Shown here: in pieces, positions 1 to 8,548 of the stretch
Position numbering within the stretch: the stretch's first letter is position 1
Layout: each line of letters starts with the position of its first letter
Source of the DNA: an uncultured Eubacterium sp.
GTDB taxonomy: Bacteria > Bacillota > Clostridia > Lachnospirales > Lachnospiraceae
DNA: 17,886 nt
Assembly: GCA_910584875.1 (NCBI GenBank)
Contig: CAJUDA010000037.1
Location: forward strand, 1-17,886
Direction of reading: 5' to 3'
The notes under the pieces: generated by a model
Seen by the model: the letters and a program-made list of their open reading frames with translations, nothing else
Databases searched by the model: none
What the model was told of the DNA's origin: nothing
Translations under genes and position numbers: made by a program

Positions 1-85
1 TCAAGGTCCGTCAACCGCTCATATACTGTAAAACGGTTGTTTCTCAGCTTCCGCTCTTTGTTTTATTACCGCGTCAGCAAAAACT

Positions 86-114
86 ATCTTACCAGAAAGA
101 TTTTCAGTTGTCAA
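86..114 (-). promoter_or_regulatory. Sigma-A promoter firing out of the left edge
   Basis: On the minus strand there is a perfect -35 TTGACA (109-114), a 17-base spacer and a -10 TAAGAT (86-91). Transcription should begin near position 79 and run out of the window. The roughly 78 transcribed bases contain a small stem, CAACCG with CGGTTG (13-40), and no start codon with a ribosome binding site. In related genomes rpsL-rpsG-fusA-tuf often follows rpoC, so this is probably the promoter of that unit. That is inference, because the gene lies outside the window. Confidence 0.8.
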
Positions 115-185
115 CACTTTTTTTCAATTTTTTTCATCTTTTTCCACAATGCAGTTCTGATCAGTCCATACTGTATTACCTCCAT
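111..185 (-). CDS. Candidate 24-residue cationic small protein
   Basis: A short open frame starts at ATG 185 and stops at TGA 111-113. An AGGGGAG ribosome binding site (194-200) lies eight bases upstream, as good as those of the large genes here. The peptide begins MEVIQYG, has an LIRTALWKK core and ends KKIEKKC. It is strongly basic and could form an amphipathic helix. Its stop codon overlaps the -35 box of the next promoter. I do not recognise the family. It lies between the rpoC terminator and the outgoing promoter and has no obvious promoter of its own, because a palindromic element (206-480) sits directly upstream. It could be a genuine small protein, a leader peptide or a chance frame. 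Confidence 0.4.
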   Translation of the reverse strand: MEVIQYGLIRTALWKKMKKIEKKC

Positions 186-205
186 GGCTATATCTCCCCT
201 CTGAA

Positions 206-480
206 CTAGCTCAACGGCGCCAATTTGAACCCGTTTCTATAACTGCTATTTTGTGAATGCGTGCGTTAGTTTCAATCGCCGTAGCCACCGCTACGACTCA
301 TTCAACTGCCTTCGCATTCGCAAAATAACAGTTTAGAAATCTCCGACCGTGGATGGTGGATTTTGGCGAAATACAAGGCTGGAGGACGCAGTCTTGCTGA
401 CGCAAGACAAGGACGAAAAACACAGTAGTTCGCCAAAATACGCCGTCCACGGCGGGTTCAAATTGGCGCCGTGGAGCTAG
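206..480. mobile_element. 275-bp palindromic non-autonomous element (MITE-like)
   Basis: The ends form a 28-base inverted repeat with one mismatch (206-233 and 453-480; the core is GGCGCCAATTTGAACCCG). Inside are two long imperfect hairpins. The first has arms 241-261 and 313-333 (two mismatches) and contains the small hairpin GTAGC-CACC-GCTAC (281-294). The second has arms 347-370 and 429-452 (three mismatches) and is capped by GTCTTGC-TGAC-GCAAGAC (391-408). The whole element folds as an outer stem with two arms. It encodes no transposase. I see no clear target duplication. It sits between the rpoC terminator and the small frame, where it does not disrupt a gene. Confidence 0.75.
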
Positions 481-548
481 ACAATGACAGTGAGAGTACA
501 TCCAATGTATCCATACAAATAGCCGGACCAAATGCTGACACTCTCTAT
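481..548. other. Non-coding remainder of the region downstream of rpoC
   Basis: Positions 1-620 hold no large gene. Besides the terminator, palindromic element, small frame and promoter listed separately, this stretch shows no further feature. A minus-strand frame spanning 298-624 is just translation through the terminator and the palindromic element. Confidence 0.6.
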
Positions 549-600
549 GAAAAAAGATGCCCCTGTTCCGGATACTCTCCTTCACTAAGACATCTTTTTC
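549..600 (-). terminator. Probable rpoC transcription terminator
   Basis: About 20 bases past the rpoC stop, the minus-strand transcript can pair GAAAAAGATG (591-600) with CATCTTTTTTC (549-559), giving an A-rich/U-rich stem around a loop of about 31 bases. The U tract forms part of the stem, as in many bidirectional terminators. The loop is longer than usual, so efficiency is uncertain. Confidence 0.55.
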
Positions 601-620
601 CCATGAATTTATTACAAAGA

Positions 621-3600
621 TCACTCTTCAAGCGTCACCAGTTCATCCTCTGCTTCTTCCTGAACCTCAAATTCATCTACATCTTCTATTTCTTCTGCCA
701 CTTCCATTTCCTGCTGTACGTCCGTCTCCTCTGCCGTCGTTGCAGCTTCTTTCTTCTGTTCTTCTTCCGATGATTCCGGAACCTCTTCCTCATATACCGG
801 TTCCGGCGGTTCAAGACTATCCACCAGGTCGCTGTGCAGCTGGATGCTCCGGTAGCGTTTCATACCGGTTCCAGCCGGAATCAGTTTTCCAAGTATAACA
901 TTCTCTTTCAGTCCAATCAGCGGATCAATCTTACCTTTGATCGCTGCATCTGTCAGAACTTTTGTCGTTTCCTGGAAGGATGCCGCCGAAAGGAACGAAT
1001 TCGTAGCAAGAGACGCTTTCGTGATACCCAGTATGATCTGTTTACCTTCTGGCGGTTCAAGCCCCTCATTCGTCAGACGTTCCACTTCGTCCTCGTATTC
1101 CAGCACATCTACCATAACTCCCGGCAGGAAATCAGAATCCCCGTTGTTTTCGATACGAATCTTCTTCAGCATCTGACGGACGATCACTTCAATATGCTTG
1201 TCATTGATCTCAACACCCTGCAGACGGTATACGCGCTGTACTTCACGGAGCATATAATCCTGCACGGCACGGACGCCTTTGATCTTCAATATATCATGCG
1301 GGTTGACACTTCCCTCGGTCAGTTCGTCACCAGCTTCCAGCTCCTGCCCGTCAAGAACCTTAATACGTGAACCATAAGAAATCAGATACGCTTTACTCTG
1401 TCCGGTCTCATCGTTCGTCACGACAACCTCGCGTTTTTTCTTTGTATCCCGAAGCTGCACTTTGCCGGCAAACTCCGAGATAATGGCAAGTCCCTTTGGT
1501 TTTCTCGCCTCAAAAAGCTCCTCGACACGGGGAAGACCCTGTGTGATATCATCACCAGCCACACCACCGGTATGGAAGGTACGCATCGTCAGCTGGGTAC
1601 CCGGTTCACCGATCGACTGTGCCGCGATAATACCGACAGCCTCACCGACCTGCACCGGTTCCTTCGTTGCCAGGTTGGAACCATAGCATTTCGCACAGAT
1701 ACCGATATGGGACTTACAGGTCAGGATCGTACGGATCTTCACCTGTGCTTTGTCACCGGCATCGATGATCGCTTTTGTATTTACAATGCGGGCTGCGCGT
1801 TTCGGAGTGATCATATGATTTGCCTTGACGATCACATCACCGTTGTCATCCAGAATGGTATCGCAGGAATAACGCCCTGTGATACGCTCTTCCAGTGTTT
1901 CAATCACTTCTTTTCCATCCATGAACGCACTGATCCACATTCCAGGGATCTCACTGACATCACGGTCTTCACAGCAGTCATTTTCACGGATAACCAGATC
2001 CTGGGATACATCGACCAGTCGTCTGGTCAGATATCCGGAGTCCGCAGTACGAAGCGCTGTATCGGACAGACCTTTACGGGCGCCGTGGGCAGATATGAAA
2101 TATTCCAGCACATCCAGTCCCTCACGGAAATTGGATTTGATCGGCAGCTCAATCGTACGTCCCGATGTGTCCGCCATCAGTCCACGCATACCAGCCAGCT
2201 GTTTGATCTGCTTATCCGAACCACGGGCGCCGGAATCTGCCATCATGAAAATATTGTTGTATTTATCCAGACCGGTCAGCAGCGCATGTGTGATCTCATC
2301 ATCCGCATCTTTCCACGTCTCAACCACGGATTTGTAACGTTCTTCCTCTGTCAGAAGACCACGTCGGTATTTCTGTGAGATCACTTCTACCGTATCCTCG
2401 GCATCCTTGATGATCTCCTTCTTTGCCGCCGGCACCTCCATATCAGAAATGGATACGGTCATCGCCGCACGGGTTGAATATTTATATCCGAGCGCTTTTA
2501 TGGCGTCCAGTGTCTCTGCCGTCTTGATCGCGCCTTCATTATTAATACATTTCTCAAGGATCTGTTTTAACTCTTTTTTGCTGACATGAAAATCCACTTC
2601 CAGTTTGAGGAAGTTTTCCGGATCGTTCCGGTCCACAAAGCCCAGATCCTGGCTGATGATCTCATTGAAGATAAATCTGCCCAGTGTCGACTCAATAATA
2701 CGGGATTCCATGACACCTTCACTGTTTTCACCGCAACGCCTTACTTTGATCTTCGCATGTAAGGTGATCTCATGGTTTTCGTAAGCGATCATCGCTTCAT
2801 TTACATCTTTAAACGACATCCCCTCGCCTTTGGCACCTGGTCTCTCCTGTGTCAGATAATAGATACCAAGGACCATATCCTGGGAAGGAACTGCCACCGC
2901 ACCGCCGTCTGACGGTTTCAGCAGATTGTTGGGCGACAGAAGGAGGAACCGGCATTCTGCCTGTGCTTCCACAGAAAGCGGAAGATGAACCGCCATCTGG
3001 TCACCGTCGAAGTCCGCATTGAACGCCGTACATACAAGCGGATGCAGCTTGATCGCCTTACCTTCCACCAGAGTAGGCTCAAATGCCTGGATACCAAGAC
3101 GATGCAGGGTAGGAGCACGGTTCAGCATAACAGGATGCTCACGGATCACTTCCTCCAGAATATCCCATACAGCCGGTTCCAGTTTTTCTACCATCTTCTT
3201 TGCATTTTTTATATTATGCGCCGTGCCATTCGCCACAAGTTCTTTCATCACAAATGGTTTAAACAACTCAATCGCCATCTCTTTGGGCAGACCACACTGA
3301 TAAATTTTCAGTTCCGGTCCCACGACGATTACCGAACGCCCGGAATAATCGACACGCTTACCAAGCAGGTTCTGACGGAAGCGGCCCTGCTTTCCTTTCA
3401 GCAGGTCAGACAGTGACTTCAGGGCACGGTTACCCGGTCCCGTCACCGGACGGCCGCGGCGCCCGTTGTCAATCAGGGCATCTACCGCCTCCTGCAGCAT
3501 ACGTTTCTCATTGCGCACAATGATGTCCGGAGCGCCCAGCTCCAGCAGTCTCTTCAGACGGTTGTTCCGGTTGATGATCCGGCGGTACAGATCGTTCAGG

Positions 3601-4379
3601 TCAGATGTGGCAAAACGCCCGCCATCCAGCTGAACCATGGGGCGGAGATCCGGCGGGATCACCGGGATCACCGTCAGCACCATCCAGTCGGGTGAATTCC
3701 CTGACTCGCGGAATGCCTCTACGACTTCCAGTCTTTTTATGATCCTTGCCCGTTTCTGTCCTGTTGATTCTTTCAATTCATTTTTTAACTGTTTCGCCTC
3801 TTCCTGCAGATCGATCCTCTGCAGCAGTTCCTGAATGGATTCTGCTCCCATCCCAACACGGAACAGATCTCCATATGTCTCCCGTGCTTTTTGGTATTCC
3901 TGCTCACTGAGCACCTGTTTCACCTGAATCTCCGGTGTCTCAGAATCCAGTACAATATAAGAGGCAAAATACAATACCTTTTCCAATACCTTTGGTGAGA
4001 TATCAAGCATCAGCCCCATACGGCTCGGAATTCCTTTAAAATACCAGATATGGGATACCGGGGCAGCCAGCTCAATGTGCCCCATGCGTTCCCGGCGGAC
4101 ACTTGATTTCGTAACCTCTACACCACACCGGTCACAGACCACACCTTTATAACGGACCTTCTTGTACTTACCACAATGGCATTCCCAATCCTTGCTCGGA
4201 CCGAAAATGCGTTCGCAGTAGAGACCGTCTTTCTCTGGTTTCAGAGTACGGTAATTGATCGTCTCTGGTTTTTTCACCTCACCCCGGGACCACTCACGGA
4301 TCCTCTCCGGAGAAGCAAGCCTGATTTTTAATTTGTCATATGTTAATGTATTTACGGCATCATTTACAATCTGTGACAT
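621..4379 (-). CDS. rpoC: DNA-directed RNA polymerase subunit beta'
   Basis: The largest catalytic subunit of RNA polymerase, 1252 residues from the ATG at 4379. This start gives the expected MSQIVNDAV N-terminus and has an AAAGGA site about ten bases upstream; a longer in-frame extension overlaps the end of rpoB. Visible landmarks are the N-terminal zinc cysteines (about 67, 69, 82, 85), the magnesium-binding NADFDGD (454-460), the bridge helix with GARGSDKQIKQLAGMRG (718-733), the second zinc site (cysteines near 802/803, 888, 895, 898) and the trigger loop MRTFHTGG (932-939). The last 63 residues form an acidic low-complexity tail with 29 Asp/Glu. The gene follows rpoB by 19 bases and is cotranscribed with it. 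Confidence 0.98.
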   Translation of the reverse strand: MSQIVNDAVNTLTYDKLKIRLASPERIREWSRGEVKKPETINYRTLKPEKDGLYCERIFGPSKDWECHCGKYKKVRYKGVVCDRCGVEVTKSSVRRERMGHIELAAPVSHIWYFKGIPSRMGLMLDISPKVLEKVLYFASYIVLDSETPEIQVKQVLSEQEYQKARETYGDLFRVGMGAESIQELLQRIDLQEEAKQLKNELKESTGQKRARIIKRLEVVEAFRESGNSPDWMVLTVIPVIPPDLRPMVQLDGGRFATSDLNDLYRRIINRNNRLKRLLELGAPDIIVRNEKRMLQEAVDALIDNGRRGRPVTGPGNRALKSLSDLLKGKQGRFRQNLLGKRVDYSGRSVIVVGPELKIYQCGLPKEMAIELFKPFVMKELVANGTAHNIKNAKKMVEKLEPAVWDILEEVIREHPVMLNRAPTLHRLGIQAFEPTLVEGKAIKLHPLVCTAFNADFDGDQMAVHLPLSVEAQAECRFLLLSPNNLLKPSDGGAVAVPSQDMVLGIYYLTQERPGAKGEGMSFKDVNEAMIAYENHEITLHAKIKVRRCGENSEGVMESRIIESTLGRFIFNEIISQDLGFVDRNDPENFLKLEVDFHVSKKELKQILEKCINNEGAIKTAETLDAIKALGYKYSTRAAMTVSISDMEVPAAKKEIIKDAEDTVEVISQKYRRGLLTEEERYKSVVETWKDADDEITHALLTGLDKYNNIFMMADSGARGSDKQIKQLAGMRGLMADTSGRTIELPIKSNFREGLDVLEYFISAHGARKGLSDTALRTADSGYLTRRLVDVSQDLVIRENDCCEDRDVSEIPGMWISAFMDGKEVIETLEERITGRYSCDTILDDNGDVIVKANHMITPKRAARIVNTKAIIDAGDKAQVKIRTILTCKSHIGICAKCYGSNLATKEPVQVGEAVGIIAAQSIGEPGTQLTMRTFHTGGVAGDDITQGLPRVEELFEARKPKGLAIISEFAGKVQLRDTKKKREVVVTNDETGQSKAYLISYGSRIKVLDGQELEAGDELTEGSVNPHDILKIKGVRAVQDYMLREVQRVYRLQGVEINDKHIEVIVRQMLKKIRIENNGDSDFLPGVMVDVLEYEDEVERLTNEGLEPPEGKQIILGITKASLATNSFLSAASFQETTKVLTDAAIKGKIDPLIGLKENVILGKLIPAGTGMKRYRSIQLHSDLVDSLEPPEPVYEEEVPESSEEEQKKEAATTAEETDVQQEMEVAEEIEDVDEFEVQEEAEDELVTLEE

Positions 4380-4398
4380 ATTGTAACCGTCCTTTCTA

Positions 4399-7300
4399 TC
4401 AATCTGCACTAATGCTGCTGTCATCATCCAGACCATCTACGGTTGTTTCACGGAATCCGGCCTCTTCAAAGGATTCTTCCTGGAGCTCAAAATTTTTGTC
4501 ATTGATCAGTTCGCTGACATTTTCTGATGCTCCTTCATCCAGTGTTTCACCCATCTGTACCTCATTTCCTTCCTCATCCAGAACGGTAACATCCAGTGCC
4601 AGAGCCTGCAGCTCCTTCAGCATGACACGGAAGGATTCCGGGATGCCCGGATCTGAGATATTATCACCCTTGATAATAGCCTCATACGTTTTCACACGTC
4701 CCACTACATCATCCGACTTCACAGTCAGGATCTCCTGCAGCGTATAGGCGGCGCCATATGCCTCCAGCGCCCAGACTTCCATCTCACCGAAACGCTGTCC
4801 GCCAAACTGTGCCTTACCGCCGAGAGGCTGCTGTGTTACCAGTGAATAAGGACCAGTCGAACGGGCATGGATCTTGTCATCTACAAGGTGATGCAGTTTC
4901 AGATAATGCATGAAACCGATCGTCACCTCACCGTCGAAAAATTCACCAGTACGTCCATCACGAAGCTGGACCTTTCCGTCTTCTTTGATCGGTACGCCCG
5001 CCCATTCCTTTCTGTATTCTTCATTCGTCAGCAAATATTCCATTACTTCCGGATCCAGAATATCTTTATATTTATTTTCAAACTCATCCAGTGGTGTGTT
5101 GACATAATCATTAGCCAGTTTCAGGGTATCCATAATATCAATCTCGTTTGCCCCGTCAAAAACTGGTGTTGCCACATTAAAACCAAGTACCTTGGCCGCC
5201 AGGCTCAGATGGATCTCCAGAACCTGACCGATATTCATACGCGATGGCACGCCCAACGGATTCAGCACGATATCCAGCGGACGTCCATTCGGCAGAAACG
5301 GCATATCCTCCACCGGAAGCACGCGGGAAACGACACCCTTGTTTCCATGGCGGCCTGCCATCTTGTCACCCACCTGGATCTTTCTCTTCTGTGCAATATA
5401 AATCCGCACAGACTGATTGACACCTGGCGGCAGTTCATCCCCGTTTTCGCGGGTAAATACTTTGGCATCCACTACGATACCGAACTCACCATGCGGCACC
5501 CTCAATGACGTATCACGCACCTCGCGTGCCTTCTCCCCGAAGATCGCACGGAGCAGTCTCTCTTCTGCCGTCAGCTCTGTCTCACCTTTCGGCGTCACTT
5601 TTCCGACAAGGATATCACCAGCGCGCACTTCTGCACCAATGCGGATAATACCCCGTTCGTCCAGATCTTTCAGGGCGTCGTCGCCGACTCCCGGCACGTC
5701 ACGGGTGATCTCTTCCGGCCCCAGCTTTGTATCTCTTGCCTCCGTCTCATATTCGTTAATATGGACAGACGTATAAACATCTTCCTGTACCAGACGCTCA
5801 CTCAAAAGAACGGCGTCCTCATAATTATATCCTTCCCACGTCATAAAACCGATCAGCGGATTTTTGCCGAGTGCGATCTCGCCACCGGACGTGGACGGAC
5901 CGTCAGCGATAACCTGACCTGCCTCCACACGGTCGCCCTTTGAGACGATCGGCCTCTGGTTCATGCACGTTCCCTGATTGCTGCGGACAAATTTCTGTAA
6001 TCTGTATTCATCCAGGTTTCCATCCTCTTTACGGATCAGGACACGGCTGGTCTCCGCACGTTCCACCACGCCGCCTTCTCCCGCAACAACACAGTTCCCA
6101 GAGTCCACCGCCGCCTTCATCTCAATACCAGTACCTACAACGGCAGATTCTGTCACAAGAAGCGGCACTGCCTGACGCTGCATGTTCGATCCCATCAGGG
6201 CGCGGTTGGCATCGTCATTTTCCAGGAACGGGATCATCGCCGTCGCCACGGAAAATACCATCTTCGGCGATACATCCATATAATCGATCCTGCTTTTTTC
6301 AAATTCAGACGTCTCCTCGCGGAAACGGCCGGATACAACTTTGCGCACAAAATGACCATCATCGTCCAGCTGTTCATTCGCCTGCGCCACATGGTAACGG
6401 TCCTCTTCATCGGCTGTCATATACACGACTTCATCGGTCACACGCGGATTCTTCGGATCTGCCTTATCCACCTTGCGGTATGGCGCCTCCACAAATCCGT
6501 ATTCATTGATGCGGGCATAAGAAGCCAGGGAGTTGATCAGACCGATATTCGGTCCCTCAGGGGTCTCGATCGGACACATTCTTCCATAGTGGGAATAGTG
6601 TACGTCACGAACCTCAAAACCGGCACGGTCACGGGACAGACCGCCTGGTCCAAGCGCAGACAGACGTCTCTTGTGAGTCAGCTCACTCAGCGGATTGTTC
6701 TGATCCATAAACTGGGACAGCTGGGAACTTCCGAAAAACTCTTTCACAGCTGCCGTCACCGGCTTGATATTGATCAGCGACTGCGCCGAAATCCCCTCAA
6801 TATCCTGTGTCGTCATTCTCTCTCTTACCACACGCTCCATACGGGACAGACCGATGCGGTACTGGTTCTGGAGCAGTTCACCGACCGCACGGATACGACG
6901 GTTACCCAGATGGTCGATATCGTCATCGTTTCCGATGCCAAACTCCAGATGCATATTATAATTAATGGAAGCAAAAATATCTTCCTTCGTGATATGTTTT
7001 GGGATCAGCAGAGGAACGCTTCTTCTTATCGCTTCATAACGATCCTCGTCTGTCCCGTTTTCTTCCAGGATCTTCTTCAGTTCCGGATAATATACATCTT
7101 CCGTAATACCGAGATCCTTTTTGTCTGCCTCTGGCAAAAAGGCATGCAGGTCCACCATCATATTAGAGAGAACCTTCTCAATATGACCTTCTTCGGTATC
7201 CACCCATACAAACGGGACAGCCGCATTCTGTATTTCCGTTGCAAACTCTTCGGATACTACCGTACCTGCCTCCGCCAGCACCTCTCCGGTCTCCGGGCTG

Positions 7301-8196
7301 ATCACGTCTTCTGCCAGCGAAAATCCTGCGATACGGTTGCGGAAAGCCAGTTTTTTATTGAACTTATAACGTCCAACCTTGGCAAGATCATAGCGCCGCA
7401 CATCAAAAAACATGCTGTTGATCAGATTCTCAGCGCTGTCTACCGCAAGCGGCTCACCCGGTCTCAGTTTCTTATACAGTTCCAGAAGACCATCCTGGTA
7501 ATTATCCGAAGGATCTTTTGCAAAACTTGCCAAGATCTTCGGTTCCTCACCAAACATGTCCAAAATCTCCTGATTCGTCCCCACACCAAGGGCACGGATC
7601 AGTACCGTGATCGGAACTTTCCTGTTTCTATCTACACGAACATAAAAAATATCATTGGAGTCAGTCTCATACTCTAACCATGCACCGCGGTTAGGGATGA
7701 CTGTAGCGGAATACAATTCTTTACCGATCTTATCGTGGGCGATGCCATAATAAATCCCCGGCGAACGCACCAGCTGGCTTACGATGACACGCTCTGCACC
7801 ATTGATCACAAACGTACCGGTAGCGGTCATAAGAGGAAGGTCGCCCATGAAAATATCATGCTCACTGATTTCTTCTGTCTCGTTATTATGAAGCCTTACC
7901 TTTACCTTCAGAGGCGCTGCATATGTTGCATCTCTCTCTTTACACTCTTCGATGGAATATTTCACATCATCTCTGCATAATTCAAAACTTACAAATTCCA
8001 GACTCAGGTTACCGTTGTAATCCGCGATCGGTGAAATATCGCGGAGAACTTCATTTAAGCCCTCTTCCAGAAACCATTTGTACGAATCTGTCTGAACCTC
8101 GATCAGGTTTGGCATCTCCAATACTTCTCTCTGCTTTGAGTAACTCATTCTGACGCCTTCGCCAACCCGGATCGGACGTATTCTGTTTTTCTCCAT
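4399..8196 (-). CDS. rpoB: DNA-directed RNA polymerase subunit beta
   Basis: Second large subunit of RNA polymerase, 1265 residues, full length. The ATG at 8196 (MEKNRIRP) follows an AAGGAG site (8207-8212). The rifampicin-binding cluster lies at about 489-520 (GSSQLSQFMDQNNPLSE, then THKRRLSALGPGG). The residues most often changed in resistance (Q, D and N of the cluster, H, R and the S of LSALG) are all in the susceptible form. Other family blocks include ETPEGPNIGLI (544-554), KVTPKGETELTAEERLL and GDKMAGRHGNKGVVS. The gene has its own strong promoter rather than relying on rplJL, because a GH43 gene and repeats separate it from rplL. Confidence 0.98.
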   Translation of the reverse strand: MEKNRIRPIRVGEGVRMSYSKQREVLEMPNLIEVQTDSYKWFLEEGLNEVLRDISPIADYNGNLSLEFVSFELCRDDVKYSIEECKERDATYAAPLKVKVRLHNNETEEISEHDIFMGDLPLMTATGTFVINGAERVIVSQLVRSPGIYYGIAHDKIGKELYSATVIPNRGAWLEYETDSNDIFYVRVDRNRKVPITVLIRALGVGTNQEILDMFGEEPKILASFAKDPSDNYQDGLLELYKKLRPGEPLAVDSAENLINSMFFDVRRYDLAKVGRYKFNKKLAFRNRIAGFSLAEDVISPETGEVLAEAGTVVSEEFATEIQNAAVPFVWVDTEEGHIEKVLSNMMVDLHAFLPEADKKDLGITEDVYYPELKKILEENGTDEDRYEAIRRSVPLLIPKHITKEDIFASINYNMHLEFGIGNDDDIDHLGNRRIRAVGELLQNQYRIGLSRMERVVRERMTTQDIEGISAQSLINIKPVTAAVKEFFGSSQLSQFMDQNNPLSELTHKRRLSALGPGGLSRDRAGFEVRDVHYSHYGRMCPIETPEGPNIGLINSLASYARINEYGFVEAPYRKVDKADPKNPRVTDEVVYMTADEEDRYHVAQANEQLDDDGHFVRKVVSGRFREETSEFEKSRIDYMDVSPKMVFSVATAMIPFLENDDANRALMGSNMQRQAVPLLVTESAVVGTGIEMKAAVDSGNCVVAGEGGVVERAETSRVLIRKEDGNLDEYRLQKFVRSNQGTCMNQRPIVSKGDRVEAGQVIADGPSTSGGEIALGKNPLIGFMTWEGYNYEDAVLLSERLVQEDVYTSVHINEYETEARDTKLGPEEITRDVPGVGDDALKDLDERGIIRIGAEVRAGDILVGKVTPKGETELTAEERLLRAIFGEKAREVRDTSLRVPHGEFGIVVDAKVFTRENGDELPPGVNQSVRIYIAQKRKIQVGDKMAGRHGNKGVVSRVLPVEDMPFLPNGRPLDIVLNPLGVPSRMNIGQVLEIHLSLAAKVLGFNVATPVFDGANEIDIMDTLKLANDYVNTPLDEFENKYKDILDPEVMEYLLTNEEYRKEWAGVPIKEDGKVQLRDGRTGEFFDGEVTIGFMHYLKLHHLVDDKIHARSTGPYSLVTQQPLGGKAQFGGQRFGEMEVWALEAYGAAYTLQEILTVKSDDVVGRVKTYEAIIKGDNISDPGIPESFRVMLKELQALALDVTVLDEEGNEVQMGETLDEGASENVSELINDKNFELQEESFEEAGFRETTVDGLDDDSSISAD

Positions 8197-8226
8197 TGAT
8201 GATTCACTCCTTGTTTTTTTTACAGA

Positions 8227-8278
8227 ATTGTGGTATACTGCAAATTAAGTAGGGCTAGTTCGCCTACCATACCACAAT
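8227..8278 (-). promoter_or_regulatory. Structured 5' leader of rpoB mRNA
   Basis: The transcript predicted from the promoter starts near 8284. Almost at once it can form a perfect 10-bp stem (ATTGTGGTAT at 8269-8278 on the minus strand with ATACCACAAT at 8227-8236). Inside it a second stem pairs GTAGG with CCTAC (8263-8267 and 8249-8253). The remaining 30 bases lead to the rpoB ribosome binding site. It has no U tract, so it is not a plain terminator. A stem at the 5' end could protect the mRNA or serve as a control site. It matches no leader family I know. Confidence 0.55.
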
Positions 8279-8290
8279 AGTGCATTTTCC

Positions 8291-8319
8291 ATCCTACCAC
8301 AGTTGTAGAGTAATGTCAA
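8291..8319 (-). promoter_or_regulatory. rpoBC promoter
   Basis: TTGACA (8314-8319), a 17-base spacer and TAGGAT (8291-8296) on the minus strand form a near-consensus sigma-A promoter. Initiation is predicted near 8284, about 88 bases before the rpoB start. It lets rpoBC be transcribed independently of rplJL. Confidence 0.85.
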
Positions 8320-8356
8320 GAGGCTTTTCCAGATTTTGCTACAAAATAAGGAACGA

Positions 8357-8422
8357 TTTAGAAAAAGAGAAATAAAATTTCTCAAGCATGCTTGTAAGAA
8401 ATTTTATTTCTCTTTTTCTAAA
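8357..8422. repeat. Perfect 26-bp hairpin with palindromic loop
   Basis: Arms 8357-8382 and 8397-8422 are exact reverse complements, very A/T-rich, built from AGAAAAAGAGAAATAAAATT-type sequence. The 14-base loop contains the perfect 12-base palindrome CAAGCATGCTTG (8383-8394). Transcripts from the GH43 gene would form this stem 35-100 bases before the rpoB promoter, so it could act as a transcript end or processing site. The minus-strand 3' side is not followed by a free U run. Confidence 0.75.
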
Positions 8423-8425
8423 AAT

Positions 8426-8523
8426 CAGGGACTCCCCTTCTGCATAAGCAAAACATGAGCTGCGTAGCAGCGGCAGACAGCTTTGCTGGCTGGTTTTGCG
8501 CATGCAGACCGGGGGAGTTCCTG
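8426..8523. repeat. Palindromic repeat, copy A
   Basis: A 98-bp hairpin-forming repeat. The outer arms are CAGGGACTCCCC with GGGGAGTTCCTG, then GCATAAGCAAAAC with GTTTTGCGCATGC. The middle holds two small stems, GCTGC-GTA-GCAGC and CAG...CTG. It is about 85-90% identical to copies B and C by eye. No protein is encoded. Confidence 0.8.
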
Positions 8524-8548
8524 TAATCGTTCCTTATTAATTCCCAGT

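Larger units (their letters stand above)
8345..8538. repeat. 194-bp inverted-repeat element with two internal hairpins
   Basis: A perfect 14-base inverted repeat closes the element (AATAAGGAACGATT at 8345-8358 and its complement at 8525-8538). Inside lie a perfect 26-bp hairpin (8357-8422) and palindromic repeat copy A (8426-8523). The outer stem plus two arms has the same plan as the 275-bp element near the left edge, though the sequences differ. It lies just upstream of the rpoB promoter. Confidence 0.65.

Noticed and set aside
298..624. 108-codon minus-strand frame downstream of rpoC
   Set aside because: It runs through the rpoC terminator and the palindromic element, has no ribosome binding site, and its residues follow inverted-repeat sequence.
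4380..4436. Extended rpoC N-terminus overlapping rpoB
   Set aside because: The extra residues are not part of the family and would remove the AAAGGA site that serves the ATG at 4379.
6352..7677. 441-codon plus-strand frame opposite rpoB
   Set aside because: Antisense shadow of a highly conserved full-length gene; no promoter or ribosome binding site.
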